Positions 32,818 to 42,839 are shown, counted from the first letter of the stretch. The stretch: 64,000 nt of DNA from Tridacna crocea (GCA_943736015.1 OX031065.1:1371501-1435500); one strand, 5' to 3'. Notes: a model not told the origin generated them from the sequence alone. Program-made: numbers and translations.

Positions 32818-33046
32818 TTAACCCATTACCCCACAATCCCTACTTTTGACGATCTTGAGAAAGAAGCCTTCAGAAAACATTGTAGGAAAAGGAGAAAATG
32901 CTGGTAACCAGCATTTTCTCCTTTTCCCGCAATGTTTTCTACCCTTTCTTAATCAAACTTCAATTTTTGATTCACATTTATTTTGTCGTCTGCAAATGCT
33001 TTCGATTTGGACAAGCCTAAAATATTGTCGTTTGATAATGAGTTAA
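32818..33046 (+). mobile_element. Fam1 MITE (229 bp)
   Basis: TTAA both ends; arms GTAGG / CCCGC mismatched at one pair. Confidence 0.9.
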
Positions 33047-33295
33047 GGGCTCTAAAGTAACAGATGAAAATTCAATGTGCCTCATACACTAGAATTGACT
33101 ATTCTCAAAACAAATTTCAATTTTTGAGTCACATTTATTTTGTCAACTTTAGCAGTTTTTGCAGAGTCTGATGGCATAGGTAATGATCAGACTGCAAAAC
33201 ATGTTGTTTGATCTTTGTTCTTCAAAAGCAGTGAAAACTGTCTTTTCCTAGCAAGAAAAAAATGCGGAATTTTTGGGGTGTCATTAGTGAACAAG

Positions 33296-33472
33296 TTAAC
33301 TCTTTACTGCACAATCCTGAGTTTTAATGACCTTGAGGAAGAGGCCTTTTGAAAACATTGTAGGAAAAGGAAACATTGCTGGTTACCAGCATTTTCTCCT
33401 TTTCCCACAGTATTTTCAGAAGGCTTCTTTCACAGGATCCTTGAAAGTTTGTACTGTATGGTAAAGGGTTAA
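33296..33472. mobile_element. Fam1 fold-back isomer with two B halves (177 bp)
   Basis: TTAA both ends. Left part reads B (TTTACTGCACAATCCTGAG, GGCCTTTTG); right part is B reversed (AAGGCTTCTTTCACAGGATC, GTATGGTAAAGGGTTAA). No A half. The length equals 55 + 67 + 55 exactly. Confidence 0.85.
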
Positions 33473-33601
33473 TGGCAAATGCTGATAGAGGTAATCCAAA
33501 ATTCTTGCGATACAGATAAAATGATGTAGAAAGAAGCTTATACTTAAGATAAGATGAGATGATAGTGACAAGTGTTTTGTTACATTTATCTTATCTTCCA
33601 C

Positions 33602-33836
33602 TTAACTGTTTACCAAACAACAAAATTTTAGACTGGTCCAAGTTGAAAGCATTTGCAGATGACAAAATAAATGTGACCCAAAAAATTAAATTTGATTACA
33701 GCAGGGTAGAAAACATTGTGGGAAAAGGAGAAAATGCTGGTTACCAGCATTTACCAATACTCCTTTTCCCACAATGTTTTCAAAAGATTTCTTTTACAGG
33801 GGCGTTAAAAGTCGTCATTGTGTGGTAAGGGGTTAA
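33602..33836 (-). mobile_element. Fam1 MITE between 57-bp direct repeats
   Basis: TTAA both ends; loop region GGTTACCAGCATTTACCAAT has a small insertion. The sequence just before it (33548-33602) recurs just after (33840-33896). Confidence 0.85.
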
Positions 33837-34438
33837 GATTAGATGAGAGGATAGTGACAAGTGTTTTGTTACATTTGTCTTATCTTCCACTTAACCCCTT
33901 GTCCCACTAAATAACTTAAATCGGTGTCCAAAACATCCACTGGTCCTCTCGTCCTTACTAATAAAACTTTGTTGAGGGCAAGAGGATTATCCTTTTTTGT
34001 CTAGGGTTTTAAGAATTTAACAGTATAGATCACAGTGTTTACCAGCATTTTCTCCTTTTCCCACAAAGTTAAATTTGGGATTGTGAGGTAAAGGCTTCAG
34101 AGATGAGTCTTATGCTATGAATTTGTTTCAAGGAAAATTAGCTCTAATTTGCAGGTTTATACCTGGTATGCTGGCACTTTCCCCGCTGTAATTGTGCATG
34201 TTCAGATAATGAGGAGATGAGTCGTTAAGAACTTGGGATTGTGTGGTAAAGGGTTGAATTTTTTATATATAGAAATGCTGGCACTTTTCCTTTCTCTAAT
34301 TGTGCAGAATGAGATAATGAGAATGCATAAGAACATAAGATTTGATATCTGACTCCGGATGATAAGAATTTTCTCATCACTGCCAAGACCTCAACCCTGA
34401 TCCTAAAACATAAGTGAAATAACCTATCAAGCAGGTAT

Positions 34439-34628
34439 TTAACCCATTACCACACAATCCTTACATTTGACAACCCTTAGAAAACATTGTGGGAAAAAGA
34501 GAAAATGCTGGTAACCAGCATTTTCTCCTTTTCCCAGAGATTTCAACACAAAACAAATTTTCAAATTCTGGTCTGCAAATGCTTTTGATTTGGACAAACC
34601 CAAAATTTTGTTGTTTGTAATGAGTTAA
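34439..34628 (+). mobile_element. Fam1 MITE, shortened
   Basis: TTAA both ends; deletions in the B half and right arm (TTTTCCCAGAGATTTC). Confidence 0.8.
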
Positions 34629-34850
34629 ACCATTATCACACAATCCCTACTTTTGACGCCCCTGAGAAAGAAGCCTTTTGAAAACACTGTAGGAAAAGGA
34701 GAAAATGCTGGTAACCAGCATTTTCTCCTTTTCCTACAGCGTTTTCTGTCCTTCCGAGAACAAACTTCAATTTTTCAGTCACGTTTATTTTTTCGTCTGC
34801 AAATGCTTTCAATTTGAACCAGGCTAAAATTTTGTCATGTGGTAAATTGA
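34625..34850 (+). mobile_element. Fam1 MITE with paired arm changes
   Basis: Shares TTAA with the preceding copy; arms CACTGTAGG / CCTACAGCG. Its A tip runs straight into the A half of the next copy. Confidence 0.82.
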
Positions 34851-35033
34851 AAGCATTTTGCAGATGAAAAATTTTTAATGTTGCCAAGATAACAATTTCT
34901 GTCTCTGATAGGGTTGAAAACTGGGAAGTGGAGAGAATGCTGGTTACCAGCATCTTCTCCTTTTCCCACAATGTTTTCAAAAGGCTTCTTTCTCAGGGTC
35001 GTTAAAAGTCGGGATGGTGTAGTAAAGGGTTAA
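34849..35033 (-). mobile_element. Fam1 MITE, A tip missing
   Basis: Starts inside the A half (AAAGCATTTTGCAGATG); palindrome partly decayed; B half to TTAA 35030-35033. Confidence 0.75.
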
Positions 35034-35053
35034 ACCCTTTACCTGCTAAATAA

Positions 35054-35281
35054 GTGAACCCTTTACCACAGAATTCCGATTTTTTACGACCTAGAGGAAA
35101 GGCCTTTTGAAAATTTGTGGGAAAAGGAGACAATGCTGGTAACCAGCATTTTCTCTTTTTCCAACAATGCTTTCTATCCTGCTGGAAACAAATATCAATT
35201 TTTTAGTTATGCTTAAATTGTCGTCTGCAAGTACTTTCAATTTGGACAAGTCTAAAATTTTGTCATTTGGTAAAGAGTTAA
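35054..35281 (+). mobile_element. Fam1 MITE (228 bp)
   Basis: Left site TGAA, right TTAA; arms GGAGACAATGC / GCATTTTCTC. Confidence 0.83.
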
Positions 35282-35559
35282 TTAATTTCTCTGTATCTGC
35301 AAATGTAGGAAGGTCTCGGCACAGATCAAAGTATGTTGAGTATTGCCTTTCTGATGAAATTCAGGTGAGACTCTTTGATCCCAGATAATCTGCTCTACAA
35401 GTCTGTCTTTATAGCTTTCAGCTGGTAGAAATCCCAGTCAGCAATTCACTTTGAGAAATGAAACTTGGGAGAAATGAGAATAGTTGCCATTTGCAGAATA
35501 GAAATAGTTACAGATACATCCTTAAGCCAGAGAGATATAAAGGCTTTTTATTCCCACGC

Positions 35560-36500
35560 CGTAGGCGGAGGGATATATTATTAGCGTTGTCCGTCCGTCC
35601 GTCCATCCCGGCAAATATCTCCAATACCATTGGACGGAATTTCGTGAAACTTTATACACATGTACAATGACCCATTATCCCGAGACACTTTTTTTTGTTT
35701 TTTTTTATTTGATGCAAAATGGCCGACTGAGAGCGATTTTAAGTTTCACTTAAGTTACACTTAAGTACACTTTTAATGTTTGAAGTCTTCTCTTCAAAAC
35801 TATACCAAAGTTTTTACATGAAACATGTCACATCTGCCAACCTCCATTAGGAAATGCAGGAAAAAAAGTTTCACCTACATTGACCGTACAACACCACAGT
35901 TATTTGCCCTTGTTTTTGTAATAAGGTGTCATGGAAAAAGGGGGTTTCATGTTATATTTCATTCCATTTTTTTTGAAGGCAACTCATTCCACATTTCTTG
36001 ACGGAATTAAATAGAATTTTGACAGAATCTTTCTTGTCTTGTTACCTATTGCATGTTGTCAACATTTTGCGATTTGTAGCTGCGTCATGAAAAAAGGGGG
36101 CTTCATGTTTTATTTCGTTCTATTTCTTGTGAAGGCAACTCCTCCCACATTTCTTTGTAGATTTGAATGGAATTTTTACATTATCATGTGACCTAACACA
36201 ACACCTCCCACATTTCATGGCAGATTTGGATGGAATTTTCACATGATCATGTGACCTACGCCATATTGTCAAGGTTTTGGGATTTGTAGCTGCATCATGG
36301 AATAAGGGGGCTTCATGTTATAATTTCATTTTTCACCTGTATCATTTTAATTACTGGACATATCTCAACAGATTTGGACGAGATTTTCACAGATCATGCG
36401 ACCTAGCACATGTTGTCAGGGTTTTGCAATTCATCACTGTATCATGGAAAAAGGGACTTTTATGAAATGCCATGGAACAAGGGAGCTTAATGTATAATTT
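35560..36500 (+). repeat. Bivalve-type repeat with ~130-bp internal tandem units
   Basis: GTCCGTCCGTCCGTCCATCC near 35590, then several units sharing AAAAAGGGGGTTTCATGTTA, CCCACATTTCTT and ATCATGTGACCTA. Open frames follow the repeat, not a gene. Confidence 0.7.
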
Positions 36501-36629
36501 CATCATGGACCAATAACAAAAAGGCCACATGTACCGTACATGCAAAACAGAATACCTCCTATAAGTTTGTATCAAAAAAGGTCTTTTTCGGCAAAGGATA
36601 TCATTTCAACGAAATTGCTTGTTAATTCT

Positions 36630-36823
36630 TTAACCTTTTACCAACAACAAATTTTAGACTGGTCCAAATTGAAAGCAGTTGCAGACAACAAAATAAACTT
36701 GAAAATTTGTTTCCAGCAGGGTAGAAAACATTGGTGACCAGCACTTTCTCCTTTTCCCACAATGTTTTTAAAGACTTCTATCCTGGGGTTGTAAAAACCA
36801 GGGATTGTTTGGTAAAGGGTTAA
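36630..36823 (-). mobile_element. Fam1 MITE lacking left arm (194 bp)
   Basis: TTAA both ends; GTAGAAAACATTGGTGACC fuses the arm base to the loop. Confidence 0.82.
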
Positions 36824-36875
36824 AAAAGCATTTGCAGAAGACGAAAGAATGGTTTCTCAAATATCGGAACTTGCC

Positions 36876-37240
36876 TTAACTCCTTAGCGTATAAAGAAAC
36901 AACCCTGAAAAAGAAACCTTATGAAATCATTTTGGTAAAAAGGAGAAAATGCTGGTAACTAGCATTTTATCCTTTTCTCACAATGTTTTCTAGCCGTCCT
37001 AAACCAGATTTCAGTTTTAAAGTCACTGTGACTTCTCCTGTGTTATTGCTTTCAGTTTGGTGACAAGCTCTTAAATTTTGTCAGTTTTAAAGTCACTGTG
37101 ACTTTCTCCTCTGTTATTGCTTTCAGTTTGGTGACAAGTTCTTAAATTTTGTCAGTTTTAAAGTCACTGTGACTTTCTCCTCTGTTACTGATTTCAGTTT
37201 GGTGACAAGTCTCAAATTTTTTCAGTTGGTTAAAAGTTAA
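36876..37240 (+). mobile_element. Fam1 MITE with a triplicated segment in its A half
   Basis: TTAA at both ends. About 70 bp (CAGTTTTAAAGTCACTGTGA ... TTCAGTTTGGTGACAAG) is repeated three times at 37011-37215. Upstream 50 bp resemble sequence before the 17978 copy. Confidence 0.78.
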
Positions 37241-37300
37241 AAGGAAATGGAGCGATACAGGGCCAACTATGATCATTGCCCTCTTGTACTCATGATCATT
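37240..37300 (+). repeat. Bivalve-type repeat terminus
   Basis: GAGCGATACAGGGCCAACTA and TTGCCCTCTTGTACTC. Confidence 0.55.
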
Positions 37301-37391
37301 AAAAGTTGGAATTGTGGGGTAAAGGGTTATATTTCTACATGCAGGCAAATATTAGACTTAAATTTAACTGTAACTGTCTTTCTATTTACAG

Positions 37392-37679
37392 ATGAGACCA
37401 TTATCAGCCAGTTCCTGTCGCTGGGTGTTGCAGCTTCAGTGGGCATTATTGTTGGTGGACTAATTGTAATCATTTTTTGCACGGCAGCCCTTGTGTGTTG
37501 TTGCCGTAACTCATTCTGTAAAAATGGTCGCAGTGGTAGTAGTAGTAGCACAAATCACTCAACATCAACAACACTGGTAGCCAATGGAGGACCAGGTAGC
37601 CATCATGGAAGCCAGCATGGCAGTCACCATGGTAGCCATCACGGCAGTCACCATGGCAACCATCAACAAAATCATCAAG
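37392..37679 (+). CDS. Transmembrane exon of the LDLa-domain membrane protein (exon ii)
   Basis: A 288-nt phase-1 exon between acceptor CTTTCTATTTACAG and donor ATCAAG|GTACTA. With the G from exon i it starts DETIISQFLSLG, followed by a hydrophobic segment of about 26 residues rich in Gly, Ile and Val (VAASVGIIVGGLIVIIF...). A Cys cluster (VCCCRNSFCKNG) and basic residues follow, which fits a type I single-pass helix with a palmitoylatable juxtamembrane region (inference). The cytoplasmic part is low-complexity: a serine run, then His-Gly-Ser repeats (SHHGS units, encoded by a 12-bp DNA repeat) ending HQQNHQ. If the donor is not used, the frame reads GTRNEVLESFM and stops at 37712-37714, a possible alternative C-terminus. 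Confidence 0.88.
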
Positions 37680-37769
37680 GTACTAGAAATGAGGTTTTAG
37701 AGAGTTTTATGTAAAAGGGGCTGAAGGGCCAAATTGAGACCAGTGAATGTAAAATATACCCAAAAGGTT

Positions 37770-38010
37770 GTATTATGTTATGGCCCCGTTTGTCCGACCT
37801 GCAGTCTGTCCGGCCATCTGTTAGTAATTTCTTGTGTTCCTAACTCTTTCTATAGTTTTCATTGGAATAAGTTCGAATTTACCACAATGAATCTCTATGA
37901 TGTGTTGTTCAAGTGCATGCAACTCTTAAAATATGGATATCTGCAGGCATTCACTAAAAAGCTCCTTCTGGCGTTTATGCACCGCTTTGTGAAACTCTTG
38001 TTAATTTTTC
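37770..38010 (+). repeat. Bivalve-type dispersed repeat
   Basis: AATTTCTTGTGTTCCTAACT, ACCACAATGAATCTCTATGA and GAAACTCTTGTTAATTTTTC match the repeat at 50880-51140. Confidence 0.65.
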
Positions 38011-38061
38011 ATCTGGTGTAGACAATCTTGGGAAAAAAAGAAAGTTTAGAGAACTATGAGT

Positions 38062-38339
38062 TTAACCTTTTCCCAGACAGCCCTGGGTTTAAACATCCTG
38101 TGGGATGAAGGCCTTTCGAAAACATTTTATCCTTGTAGGTTCAGAGGAATACTTTTTTAAAACATTGTGGGAAAAGGAGAAAATGCTGGTAACTAGCATT
38201 TTCTCCTTTACCCGCAGTGTTTTCTGCTCTATCATGAACAAATGTTTTCATTTTACCCACTTTTTATTTTGTTGTCTGCAAGTGCTTTCAATTTGGAATA
38301 GTGCAGGTAGTGAAATTTTGATGTTTTGTAAAGGGTTAA
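38062..38339 (+). mobile_element. Fam1 MITE with insertion near the left arm
   Basis: TTAA both ends; about 50 extra bases after the first AAAACATTTT give a partial duplicate arm. A half standard. Confidence 0.78.
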
Positions 38340-38563
38340 CTCTTTACCAAAAGACAAAAATCTAGACTGGTCCAAATTGAAAGGATTTGCAGACAACGAA
38401 ATAAAAGTGACTGAAAATTCGAAATTTATTTGTGAAGGGTAGAAAACATTGTGGGAGAAGGAGAAAATGCCCGTAACCAGCATTTTCTCCTTTTCCCACA
38501 ATGCTTTCTAAAGGTTTCTTTCCCAGGGTCATCAAAAGTAGGGATTATGTGGTAATGGGTTAA
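38336..38563 (-). mobile_element. Fam1 MITE (228 bp), back-to-back
   Basis: Shares TTAA with the preceding copy; loop GCCCGTAACCAGC. Confidence 0.87.
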
Positions 38564-38704
38564 AATACTGCTTATGAAAAACAAAATTAGAGGTCTAGAA
38601 GTAGGTTTCTGCTGCAGTTGATGAAAGAATGCTCAGAAACTTTCATTATAAGAATTAGGTATTTATCCATTTCTTTTTGGAATTATTTTGTACAAATCTT
38701 TCTC

Positions 38705-39020
38705 ATTATCTCCCCCTAGATGGCATTCTACAAATACACATCTAATTTGGGCAATTCCTGGGTAAAGAACCGGACTACTTTTCTTCGCGACAACCGTTAC
38801 TTTGAATTTCAAATTGAAATAAAAGTTTACTCAATGAAACGCTACCTGGTGCAATTCATTCAGCTATGATCAGTAGTTCAGAGAAATCTGGAGCTAAAAC
38901 AGGCCTGATATCTCCTCAAACGTATTGATAAAAGCCATTTTCTCCATTGCTAATTTATAGCGCTTATTACTATAATCCACCCAATATTGGGGGAAGTGAT
39001 GTGACATGCACAGACAACAA
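38705..39020 (+). repeat. Repeat R, copy 3
   Basis: From CTCCCCCTAGATGGCATTCT to the AATATTGGGGGAAGTGATG palindrome remnant and CAGACAACA. Confidence 0.75.
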
Positions 39021-39022
39021 AC

Positions 39023-39245
39023 TCTTTTCACATGATCCCAAATCTTGACGACCCTGGGAAAGATGCCTTTTGAAAACATTGAGGGAAAAGGAGAAAATGC
39101 TGGTAACCAGCATTTTCTCCTTTTCACACAATGTTTTCTACCCTTCCAAAATCAAAATTGAATTTTTGATTCACATTGATTTTGTTGTCTGCAACTGCTT
39201 TCAATTTGGACTAACCCAACATTTTGTTGTTTGGTAAAGAGTTAA
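39023..39245 (+). mobile_element. Fam1 MITE
   Basis: Left site decayed; right TTAA 39242-39245; arms intact apart from GAGGG and CACAC variants. Confidence 0.8.
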
Positions 39246-39549
39246 GGATGACTTGGGTAGCTCTTGTAGATGAATGTGCAATAACTATTTTGTAAAACTC
39301 TGTCTCTACTAATGATGACTTGGCTAGCTTTTGTTGATGGCATAAATCAAGATTAAATTGCACAGAATGTGCGATCTGATCTTGGATCTACACCATCCGT
39401 TACCTGATGCTAGACTGTAACCCTGTTCATCTTCAGTGGCAAGTCATTATCTACCTTTGGACCTCAAAAGATGGTCGGAAAAGTGGTCATAGTTCTTGAG
39501 TTGGTGGTGAAAGAGATGAATATCTTATCACGCATGTTATATCTGCCTC

Positions 39550-39673
39550 TTAACTCTTTACCACACAATCCTTCCCAAAACAGTTTTCAATTTTTGAGCC
39601 ATATCTATTTTGTCGTCTGCAAATGCTTTCAGTTTCAATAAGTCTATAATTTTGTGGTTTTGAAAAGAATTAA
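39550..39673 (+). mobile_element. Fam1 deletion derivative without hairpin (124 bp)
   Basis: TTAA both ends; B tip (ACCACACAATCCTTCCC) joins directly to the A half. Same size class as the 28158 copy. Confidence 0.8.
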
Positions 39674-39681
39674 CCAATGCC

Positions 39682-39910
39682 TTAACACTTTACCCCTTAA
39701 GGCATTTCTATGGTATCTCTAATTGACCCTAAATAACAGCTAGGATGTGGCTGTTTCTTATGTGTATATGACACCTTTTGATAGCATAGAAAACATTGTG
39801 GCAAAAGGTGAAATTGCTCGTGATGAGCAATTTCACCTTTTGCCACGATGTTTTCCAAAGGCTCCTAGAAGCAATGCATAGAAATGAGTATCTATGGAGT
39901 AAAGGGTTAA
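39682..39910 (+). mobile_element. Fam2 MITE (229 bp)
   Basis: TTAA both ends; palindrome around TCGTGATGA; short half ends ATGGAGTAAAGGGTTAA. Confidence 0.87.
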
Positions 39911-40531
39911 AAAAAAAAAATCTGTGTTTAGGGTCTCCCAACCCTACCTAGACAATGCTGCAGACCCTAAACCTTTTTATGTTACCTTTGAAAAAAAAAA
40001 AGATCTGTAGAGGTGCGACTTAGGTACATGGTTCATGTCAAAAGTTTCTGATAAAAAAAATCCCTACCTACCCTACCTATTGCATCTCAGACCAAACATC
40101 TTTGCGAGCCAAGTTTACGATCACTATGTGGATCTTACCTTGGCTGATTGAGCCCGATTTCGAGATTCCTGCGATGCGCCCTCTATTGGATGCTGGTTAT
40201 TACTCCCCTTTACATCATGTTTCTAAAAGCAAATGAAATATTGTTTTACAAACCGCTTACGAATACACATGAAGCGATAAACAGACATTCACATGGGTTT
40301 CCATGTTTTACCTATTATTCGAAAGGTAGAGACCGTGTTCTATTTTTATCAAAGATGAAATGCTACGACTGATTTTATTCGATGCAGCTAGAGCTGGCTG
40401 CATCCAATGAAAAGGCGTATCGGGGGTTGTAAAAATCAAGCTCAATCGGCCAAGGTAAGATCCACGTAGTGATCTTAAACTTGGCTGGCGAAGATGCAGA
40501 CCAAAGCCCTAAACACATATTTTTTTTTTTA
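39911..40531. mobile_element. Family E TIR element, copy 2, broken by a nested element
   Basis: Left AAAATCTGTGTTTAGGGTC, right GCCCTAAACACATATTTTTT; the interior matches 17518-17725 and is interrupted at 40097-40496. Confidence 0.72.
40097..40496. mobile_element. 400-bp MULE-like element with 9-bp target duplication
   Basis: Long inverted ends (CATCTTTGCGAGCCAAGTTT and its partner AAACTTGGCTGGCGAAGATG, about 55 bp of similarity) flanked by direct repeats CAGACCAAA at 40088-40096 and 40497-40505. Nine-base duplications and long TIRs are typical of Mutator-like elements. No transposase frame. Confidence 0.82.
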
Positions 40532-40574
40532 TAATCCCAAACAAATCACTAACCTTTTCATTTTATTTTTGCAG

Positions 40575-40891
40575 GTCACAGTTTATACCATCATCCAACA
40601 AGCCCTTTCAATAACCCCACCCATCAAGGTTATTACCCCATGCAGCCAGTATATCCCTCACCTCACGGCTCAGTTTACTCGGGTTGTACTCAAAACTCTG
40701 CATTTACTCGTGACTCGGGATTTATCCACAATAATTTTGGACACACAAGTAGTGTATACTCATCTCAGGCCCCATCCTATCACCGCTCACATACTCCGAC
40801 CAGCAGTAAGTCGGGGAAATCACACCATTCAAATACGAGTGTGACATACAGTCAAAGTACAGATAAAGTAATGTTGCCAGTTAATTTGTAG
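40575..40891 (+). CDS. Terminal exon of the LDLa-domain membrane protein (exon iii)
   Basis: Acceptor TTTTATTTTTGCAG, phase 1, giving Gly with the preceding G. It encodes 105 residues of cytoplasmic tail ending in TAG at 40889-40891. The start GHSLYHHPTSPFNN continues the His-rich composition of exon ii, which supports the junction. The tail is rich in Tyr, Ser, Pro and His (GYYPMQPVYPSPHGSVY, SSQAPSYHRSHTPTSSKSG) with several YP and SxY motifs that could be phosphorylation or adaptor sites (inference). No catalytic domain. The last codons (KVMLPVNL, stop) and the sequence after them belong to a repeat unit that recurs downstream. A canonical AATAAA is not seen close to the stop. Confidence 0.88.
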
Positions 40892-40953
40892 AATACTGTA
40901 CTCATGTTTTTGTTTTACGAGGTATTTTTGTTTCACATAAAATGATGTTGACA
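40868..40953 (+). repeat. Repeat unit running through the stop codon
   Basis: AATGTTGCCAGTTAATTTGT then AGAATACTGTACTCATG; the same block appears near 41740 (TGTTGCCAGTTAGGTTGTAG) and again around 41820-42060. See the array at 41701-42200. Confidence 0.75.
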
Positions 40954-40954
40954 C

Positions 40955-41183
40955 TTAACCCATTACCACACAATCCCTACTTTTGACGCCCCTGAGAAAG
41001 AAGCCTTTAGAAAACATTGTGGGAAAAGGAGAAAATGCTGGTAACCAGCATTTTCTCCTTTTTCTACAATGTTTTCTACCCTTCACAATACCAATTTCAT
41101 ATTTTCAGTCACTTTTATTTTGTCGTCTGCAAATGCTTTCAATTTGGATCAGTCTAAAATGTTGTCGTTTGGTAATGGATTAA
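40955..41183 (+). mobile_element. Fam1 MITE (229 bp)
   Basis: TTAA both ends, inserted just after the terminal exon in the 3' UTR or flank; shares TTAA 41180-41183 with the next copy. Confidence 0.9.
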
Positions 41184-41402
41184 TCCTTTACCAAAAAATC
41201 CTGTTGAGGACCCTGATAGAGAAGACCTTTGAAAACATCATGGGAAAAGAAAAAAATGCTGGTAACCAGCATGTTTTCCTTTTCCCACAATGTTTTCTAC
41301 CCTATCAGAGAGCTAAATCACATTTTTACCTATGTTGAATTTGTTTTCTGCAGATGTTTTAAACTTGAAAGAGTCTAAAATTTGTTGTATGGGAAAGGGT
41401 TT
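41180..41402 (+). mobile_element. Fam1 MITE (223 bp), chained
   Basis: Arms CATCATGGGAAAAG / CTTTTCCCACAATG; right site TTTA. Confidence 0.83.
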
Positions 41403-41410
41403 ACCCCAAT

Positions 41411-41700
41411 AGAACATTGTACTCATGGAATATTGTGTGTGAAACATTGTACTCATGGAGTATTGTGTGTGAAACATTGTACTCATGGAGCATTGTGTGT
41501 GAAACATTGTACTCATGGAGCATTGTGTGTGAAACATTGTACTCATGGAGCATTGTGTGTGAAACATTGTACTCATGGAGCATTGTGTGTGAAACATTGT
41601 ACTCATGAAGTATTGTGTGTGAAACATAGTACTCATGGAGCATTGTGTGTGAAACATTGTACTCATGAAGTATTGTGTGTGGAACATTTTACTCATGTAG
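41411..41700 (+). repeat. 30-bp minisatellite, ~9.7 units
   Basis: Unit AACATTGTACTCATGGAGCA then TTGTGTGTGA. The 30-bp period keeps several frames open on both strands, producing decapeptide repeats such as KHCTHGALCV; these are not genes. The unit matches part of the larger repeat at 41701-42200. Confidence 0.92.
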
Positions 41701-42200
41701 TATTCTGTGTTACCAGGTACTTATGTTTCAAACAAAATACTGTTGCCAGTTAGGTTGTAGAATACTTTTCTCATGTATCTGTGTAACCGAGTACATGTAC
41801 TTATGTTTTGGATATAATGATGTTGCCAGTTTATTCATAGAACATTGTACTCATGAAGGATTGTGTGTAACTTGGTACTTATGTTTGAGACAAATTAATG
41901 TTGCCCGTTTACCTTGTAATGTACTATACTCATGTGTGTAAATGAATACTCGTGTTTCAGATTAAATGATAAAATAACATTGCCAGCTATCTCATGAAAC
42001 ATAACACTTATGATATTTGTTTCACTGGATACCAATGTTTTATTTAAAATGATGTTACCACTTTACTCATAGAAAGAATTACACTCATCTATTTGTGTAT
42101 GGTAACTGGGTACCCATGCCTTTATTGTTGCTGGCAATATTCTAGCATATTTATGTTACAACTCATGTTTCAGATAAAATAATACTGCAATTTGTAGCAC
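41701..42200 (+). repeat. Degenerate ~75-80-bp tandem array
   Basis: About six units with TGTTGCCAGTT, AGAACATTGTACTCATG and GGTACTTATGTTTCAGA. A further stretch is at 42430-42560 after a MITE. Parent repeat of both the 30-bp array and the unit over the stop codon. Confidence 0.75.
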
Positions 42201-42201
42201 A

Positions 42202-42429
42202 TTAACCTTTTCCCAAAAGACAAATTTTGGACTCTTCCTAACTGAAAGAGTTTGCTGACAACAATTTTAGATTTTGAGAAAATGGCAGAAAGTTCTCAAA
42301 AGGGGTAGAAAACACTGTAGGAAAATGAGAAATTGCTCTTAATGAGCAATTTCTCCTTTTCCCACAATGTTTTCAAAAGACTTTCACTGCAGACATGTAA
42401 AAACCAGGGCTTGTTTGGGAAAGGGTTAA
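42202..42429 (-). mobile_element. Fam1-type MITE with Fam2-like loop (228 bp)
   Basis: TTAA both ends; stem GGAAAATGAG / CTCCTTTTCC of Fam1 type but loop GAAATTGCTCTTAATGAGC. The B tip reads TTTGGGAAAGGGTTAA. Confidence 0.82.
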
Positions 42430-42576
42430 ACTCATGTACATGTATTTGTTGCACTAGGATACTCATGTTTCAAACATAATGATTTTGAAAGTTTATCTTG
42501 TGGACTATTATGCTCATGTACATGTACCAAGATACATGGTACTTGTGTTTCAGATTAATTAACTCTTTAACAAAAT

Positions 42577-42804
42577 TTAACCCTTTCCCAAACAGCAAAT
42601 TTTGGACCAGATCAAATTGAAAGCATTTTGCAGGTGAGAAATTAACAGTTGCTAAAAAGATGGTTTTCTATATGACAGGGTAGAAAACATTGTGGGAAAA
42701 GGAGAAAATGCTGGTTACCAGCATTTTCTCCTTTTCCCACAATGTTTTCAAAAGGCTTCTATTCCTGACCCGTAAAAACCAGGGATTGTTTGGAAAAGGT
42801 TTAA
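42577..42804 (-). mobile_element. Fam1 MITE (228 bp), GTTTGG subfamily
   Basis: TTAA both ends; B half AACCAGGGATTGTTTGGAAA as in the copies at 36630 and 47008. Confidence 0.85.
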
Positions 42805-42839
42805 GCCTGGTTTAAATTGAAAGTTATTGCAGACAGAAT

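Noticed and set aside
41313..41753. Overlapping open frames with decapeptide repeats on both strands
   Set aside because: Produced by the 30-bp period of the minisatellite; open in several frames at once, so not coding evidence.
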